From NCBI GenBank assembly GCA_020024115.1, contig JAHHUF010000069.1:1-9126 (forward strand): a DNA stretch of 9,126 nt, written 5' to 3'. Position 1 is the stretch's first letter; every line of letters starts with the position of its first letter. The position numbers and the translations under genes were made by a program. This document shows, in pieces, positions 6,147 to 9,126 of the stretch. This DNA comes from Anaerofilum sp. Its GTDB lineage: Bacteria > Bacillota > Clostridia > Oscillospirales > Ruminococcaceae. The notes below the pieces were generated by a model. It searched no databases. It saw only the letters and a program-made list of their open reading frames with translations, and was not told the origin of the DNA.

Positions 6147-8399
6147 TTATAAATCTGCATCTGAATGCATATCCAATACAACAGTCGCTTTGGCAGGCAA
6201 GCCTTGCTTTGCATATTGCTCCAACACTTGCCGCATCAATTCCCGAAACTCTTTATTTGGTTTGCATTTGATTGTCAGTTTATAGCGGTAAGAATGATTG
6301 ACCATTGCTATGTTTAGGGGCGCAGGCCCTAATACCCGCAAAGGCAAATCGGGGCGAAAAGCGGCTGTTTTGGCAAGAATTTCAGAAAACTTAACAGCCG
6401 CTTGCAGCACAGCTTGTTCTTTGCTGCCTGTAAACAAAACCATACACACCCCACAAAATGGGGGATATAAGTTGAGTTTGCGGAAAGCAATTTCCTGATT
6501 ATAAAATGTTTTATAGTCCTGCTTTGCCGCCAACTGCAAAATGGAGTTGCGTGGGTCGACTGTTTGAATCAAAGCCCTTCCCGGAAGGTCAGACCGTCCA
6601 CTTCTGCCAATTACTTGTGTAACCAAGCTAAATACTATTTCATACGCACGGTATCCTTGCCCAAACAGCATTTGGTCAATCCCCAAAACCCCCACCAAAG
6701 AAACTCGTGGAAAATCCAGCCCTTTTGCTACCATCTGGGTTCCTAACAGGATATCATATTCCCCTTTTGCAAATTTATCAAATAAAATTTTATGTGATTC
6801 TTTTTTCATTGTGGAATCCTGGTCCATTCGCAAAATCCGTGCATGAGGAAAGGTCTCCACCAGTTCTTCTTCTATTTTTTGTGTTCCAAACCCAGTATAG
6901 CGCAATTTTCCTTGACAAACAGGACAAGTCTGCGGAACAGGCTGAATTGTTTTTCCGCAATAATGACACAAAAGTTTTTGGTCTGCTTTATGATAAACCA
7001 TTGGGACGCTGCAAGCAGTACATTTCAACACCTCGCCGCAATCACTGCACATAGCCACCGTTTGATAGCCTCGTCGGTTCAAAAGCAAAATACTTTGCTG
7101 ATGATTTTTTAGGTTTTGTGCAAGTTCCACCCGCAAACGGTTACTAAGCTGGCTGCTATTTCCTTGCATCAATTCCTGCCGCATATCCACCATTTCGACT
7201 GTGGGAAGCAGTTGATTGGAGTATCGCTGAGTGAGTTCATACAAATGGTATTTTCCGTTTTGTGCTGCAAAATAACTCTCAATGCTTGGTGTTGCACTGG
7301 ACAGCAAAAGCAAGGCTTTGTGGGATAATGCTCTCAATTTTGCAATTTCATGAGCAGAATAGCGTGGACTTGATTCTGAATGATAGGTTCGCTCATGTTC
7401 TTCATCAATAATAATCAGCCCAATTTTTTCCAAAGGGGCAAATACTGCACTGCGTGTACCCACAACAATTTTTGCATTGCCTTTTTGAATATCAATCCAC
7501 TGCAACAGGCGTTCGGTATGGTTTAATGCTGAGTGCTGCACTGCAACTGCATTGCCAAAAATTGCTGTTAAGCGTTGTATCATTTGTGGGGTCAGCCCAA
7601 TTTCAGGCACCAAAACCAATGCTTGTTTTCCCTGCTTTAAAGTTTCTTCTATCAATTTAATGAAAACAATGGTTTTTCCGCTTGCAGTAATTCCATGCAG
7701 CAAAGCGGTCGCAGGCTGTCCGTTTAAATGATTTTTCAATCCTTCAAACACTTTTTGTTGTTGTTGGGACAAAAAAATTTCTTGTGAAAAATTCAATCCA
7801 GCAGAAACATCATGCAATGTTTTGTCTACCTCTTGTTTAGATAAAACGCCTTTTTTCACCAAATTATCCAGCACAGAACGAGTCAATCCTTTTTCTGTCA
7901 AGGTGCTTATGGTTTTGGAGCCATTGCTCAAGAGTGTTTCTGCCAATTTTTGTTTTTGACTTGGCTTTGGTTTATTCGGCAATGGATGCAGTAATGTATA
8001 TTGTGTTTCGGTGTGTTTGATGATTTGTTTTTTTAAACAGGCTTTTCCATCAATAATGGTTGGCTTATATTGCGCTCCATACGGAATAATGGTTTTTACT
8101 GCATCATACCATGTGCAAAATGTTCTATCTTTTAAAAAATGCACAATTTGCAGCAGTTCCGGAGTTAAACGAGCTTGTTCCGGTGCAATATCCTGCACCT
8201 CTTTGATTTTTGGATTTTCTTCTTGTTGGCTCAGTTGCAAAATAATTCCCATGCGGAACCGATTGCCTTTTCCAAACGGAACCAACACCATACTGCCAAT
8301 GTGTGCCAATGCAGCTAAATGGCTTGGGATTTTGTAGGAATACAGCTTGTCAAAATGAATGTTTGCATCATTAACCGCTATTTGTGCTGTTTGAACCAA
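6147..8399 (-). CDS. priA: Primosomal protein N' / replication-restart helicase PriA
   Basis: Superfamily 2 3'-5' DNA helicase that recognises stalled forks and reloads the replisome; 750 residues. The N-terminal fork-binding domain covers about 1-105 (VPFGKGNRFRMGIIL), followed by a winged-helix-like region. Helicase motifs: Walker A GITASGKT (236-243, K242), LVPEIGLTPQM (263-273), VGTRSAVFAPL (313-323), DEEH (332-335), SSATPS (367-372), GTQMVAKGLDFP (553-564) and QVIGRSGR (595-602). Eight cysteines in four pairs (451/454, 460/463, 478/481, 492/495) form the zinc-binding insertion. The C-terminal domain runs from about 640. The canonical PDFRAxER and QVAGRAGR appear as QGYRAYE and QVIGRSGR, probably lineage variation. 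The start is a TTG, supported by GGAGGG 6 bases upstream; no in-frame ATG occurs before residue 37, which would delete the N-terminal domain. It lies 20 bp after gmk. Confidence 0.96.
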   Translation of the reverse strand: MVQTAQIAVNDANIHFDKLYSYKIPSHLAALAHIGSMVLVPFGKGNRFRMGIILQLSQQEENPKIKEVQDIAPEQARLTPELLQIVHFLKDRTFCTWYDAVKTIIPYGAQYKPTIIDGKACLKKQIIKHTETQYTLLHPLPNKPKPSQKQKLAETLLSNGSKTISTLTEKGLTRSVLDNLVKKGVLSKQEVDKTLHDVSAGLNFSQEIFLSQQQQKVFEGLKNHLNGQPATALLHGITASGKTIVFIKLIEETLKQGKQALVLVPEIGLTPQMIQRLTAIFGNAVAVQHSALNHTERLLQWIDIQKGNAKIVVGTRSAVFAPLEKIGLIIIDEEHERTYHSESSPRYSAHEIAKLRALSHKALLLLSSATPSIESYFAAQNGKYHLYELTQRYSNQLLPTVEMVDMRQELMQGNSSQLSNRLRVELAQNLKNHQQSILLLNRRGYQTVAMCSDCGEVLKCTACSVPMVYHKADQKLLCHYCGKTIQPVPQTCPVCQGKLRYTGFGTQKIEEELVETFPHARILRMDQDSTMKKESHKILFDKFAKGEYDILLGTQMVAKGLDFPRVSLVGVLGIDQMLFGQGYRAYEIVFSLVTQVIGRSGRSDLPGRALIQTVDPRNSILQLAAKQDYKTFYNQEIAFRKLNLYPPFCGVCMVLFTGSKEQAVLQAAVKFSEILAKTAAFRPDLPLRVLGPAPLNIAMVNHSYRYKLTIKCKPNKEFRELMRQVLEQYAKQGLPAKATVVLDMHSDADL

Positions 8400-8405
8400 A
8401 CAAAT

Positions 8406-8411
8406 CCCTCC
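8406..8411 (-). promoter_or_regulatory. Ribosome-binding site that fixes the TTG start of priA
   Basis: The minus strand reads GGAGGG here, 6 bases before the TTG at 8399. The site sits in the 20-bp gap after the gmk stop. It is the only good Shine-Dalgarno site near the 5' end of priA, and it supports initiation at the rare TTG codon. Confidence 0.8.
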
Positions 8412-8419
8412 AAAACTCT

Positions 8420-8983
8420 TTATTTCAATCGCTCTTGAATTGCAGTATAAATTTCTTCAGCGCAATCTTCAATTACACTATTAACCACAACATAGTTATA
8501 ATCAACTGCATATTCCATCTCCTCCACTGCCCGTGCTAAACGGCGGCGAATACAATTTTCATCTTCTGTGCCACGCTTACGCAAGCGTTCAGACAATTCT
8601 TCATAGCTGGGCGGACGCACAAAAATCGTGGTGCAGTCAGGATACATTCTGCGGATATTTGCTGCCCCTTCAACCTCTATAACCAACACTACAATTTTGT
8701 TTTGAGCGATTCTTTTGTCCACTTCACTTTTGGGGGTTCCATAGTAGTTGCCACAATATTCTGTATATTCCAAAATTTCATTATTTTTGATTTTTTCCTC
8801 AAAAGCAACCCGGGTCATGTAATAATAGTTTACACCCTCTTGTTCGCCTTCACGAGGCGGTCTGCTGGTTGCAGAAACCGATACTTCAATTTCAGGATGT
8901 TTTTGACGCAGATATTCTACAACTGTATCCTTTCCTGAGCCGCTTGGCCCTGAAATTACAACTAAATGTCGCTGATTATTCAT
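8420..8983 (-). CDS. gmk: Guanylate kinase Gmk
   Basis: Phosphorylates GMP to GDP with ATP, feeding GTP, dGTP and (p)ppGpp pools; cytosolic, 187 residues, slightly shorter than the usual 200 or so. The P-loop is GPSGSGKD (12-19), with Asp where many homologues have Gly or Ser after the lysine. The GMP-binding segment SATSRPPREGEQEGVNYYY spans 37-55. The block normally written EIDxQGA reads VIEVEGA (101-107), so several acidic or amide positions differ conservatively. The arginine-rich lid IRRRLARA lies at about 145-152. The open frame begins at TTG 8989, but ATG at 8983 has GGAG (8991-8994) at 7-base spacing and matches the family N-terminus, so it is preferred. The start overlaps the remA stop by 8 bp (ATGAATAA). 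In B. subtilis rpoZ and coaBC follow gmk; here priA follows directly. Confidence 0.96.
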   Translation of the reverse strand: MNNQRHLVVISGPSGSGKDTVVEYLRQKHPEIEVSVSATSRPPREGEQEGVNYYYMTRVAFEEKIKNNEILEYTEYCGNYYGTPKSEVDKRIAQNKIVVLVIEVEGAANIRRMYPDCTTIFVRPPSYEELSERLRKRGTEDENCIRRRLARAVEEMEYAVDYNYVVVNSVIEDCAEEIYTAIQERLK

Positions 8984-9126
8984 CCTCAATCTCCGTTTCT
9001 TCCATTTCTTCGATGGTATCTGTTAAGCGGTTTGCCACTGTTTCGGGCTGAATAGCTGAAAGTATTACATGGTCGGAATCCGTTATCAAAACTGCTCTTG
9101 TTCTTCTTCCGTAAGTGGCATCAATC
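8976..9126 (-). CDS. remA: RemA-family extracellular matrix regulator (DUF370), C-terminal part; 5' end beyond window
   Basis: Only the last 49 residues are in view. They read IDATYGRRTRAVLITDSDHV, then ILSAIQPETVANRL, then an acidic tail EEMEETEIEDE ending in TAA at 8976-8978. The first part matches the RemA family almost residue for residue from memory (YGRRTRAV, DSDHVILSAxQPETVA). In B. subtilis RemA is a small DNA-binding protein that activates biofilm matrix operons and lies directly before gmk; the same order is seen here. The two arginines of YGRRTR belong to the segment associated with DNA binding in RemA. In most clostridia outside the biofilm-forming bacilli its targets are unknown. 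The stop overlaps the gmk start by 8 bp, so remA and gmk are coupled. Family assignment is strong; the function in this organism is inferred. Confidence 0.93.
   Translation of the reverse strand, partial: IDATYGRRTRAVLITDSDHVILSAIQPETVANRLTDTIEEMEETEIEDE
8991..8994 (-). promoter_or_regulatory. Ribosome-binding site that sets the gmk start
   Basis: The minus strand has GGAG here, 7 bases before the ATG at 8983 and only 1 base before the alternative TTG at 8989. The spacing favours the ATG. The site lies within the acidic C-terminal codons of remA. Confidence 0.7.

Noticed and set aside
8984..8989. TTG start giving a two-residue longer Gmk
   Set aside because: GGAG is only 1 base from this TTG but 7 bases from the ATG at 8983.
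1..9126. Mobile elements, CRISPR repeats, tRNA/rRNA genes, or a novel defence or biosynthetic system
   Set aside because: Almost every base is accounted for by recognisable housekeeping genes on one strand. There are no repeat arrays, transposase motifs or islands of unassigned coding sequence.

Overview
The window is a gene-dense stretch of bacterial chromosome in which every supported gene lies on the minus strand. Read in the direction of transcription (high to low coordinates) the order is remA (3' part) - gmk - priA - def - fmt - YugP-type zinc metallopeptidase - rsmB - rlmN - stp/prpC - prkC (5' part). This is the classic Firmicutes remA-gmk-...-priA-def-fmt-...-rsmB-...-prpC-prkC neighbourhood. 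A RemA homologue, a PrkC/PrpC pair, AGGAGG-type ribosome-binding sites, low-to-moderate GC and a YugP-like peptidase between fmt and rsmB point to class Clostridia. The GxSGKD P-loop in Gmk and the QVIGRSGR motif in PriA make me lean to the Oscillospirales/Ruminococcus side, but that placement is inference from memory of the families and is not proven here.

Layout. Positions 8976-9126 hold the C-terminal 49 residues of RemA. 8420-8983 is guanylate kinase, 6147-8399 the replication-restart helicase PriA, 5593-6111 peptide deformylase and 4670-5590 methionyl-tRNA formyltransferase. A 122-bp gap (4548-4669) is the only intergenic space longer than 35 bp. It carries a good sigma-A-like promoter followed by a 12-bp inverted repeat. 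Downstream come the membrane zinc metallopeptidase (3849-4547), 16S rRNA methyltransferase RsmB (2534-3859), 23S rRNA/tRNA methyltransferase RlmN (1489-2529), PP2C phosphatase (752-1492) and the kinase domain of a PrkC-type Ser/Thr kinase (1-759, cut by the window edge). Genes are nearly contiguous, with overlaps of 4, 8, 8 and about 11 bp and gaps of 2, 4, 20 and 35 bp, so the window is likely one or two polycistronic transcripts with extensive translational coupling.

Functionally the cluster joins protein-synthesis initiation (Fmt formylates initiator tRNA; Def removes the formyl group), ribosome maturation (RsmB, RlmN), GMP phosphorylation (Gmk), replication restart (PriA) and the reversible Ser/Thr phosphorylation switch (Stp/PrkC). 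Compared with the Bacillus subtilis arrangement, rpoZ and coaBC are absent between gmk and priA, while rlmN and the peptidase are inserted around rsmB.

I found no mobile element, CRISPR array, RNA gene or defence system, and nothing that looks like an undescribed system. This is an ordinary housekeeping region with a few details worth a second look: the fmt-peptidase promoter/inverted repeat, a deviant deformylase metal motif with an acidic insertion, motif changes in PriA, and start/stop overlaps. Three start codons were reassigned by ribosome-binding-site and overlap evidence (gmk, rsmB, stp), and two partial genes at the edges were read by hand.
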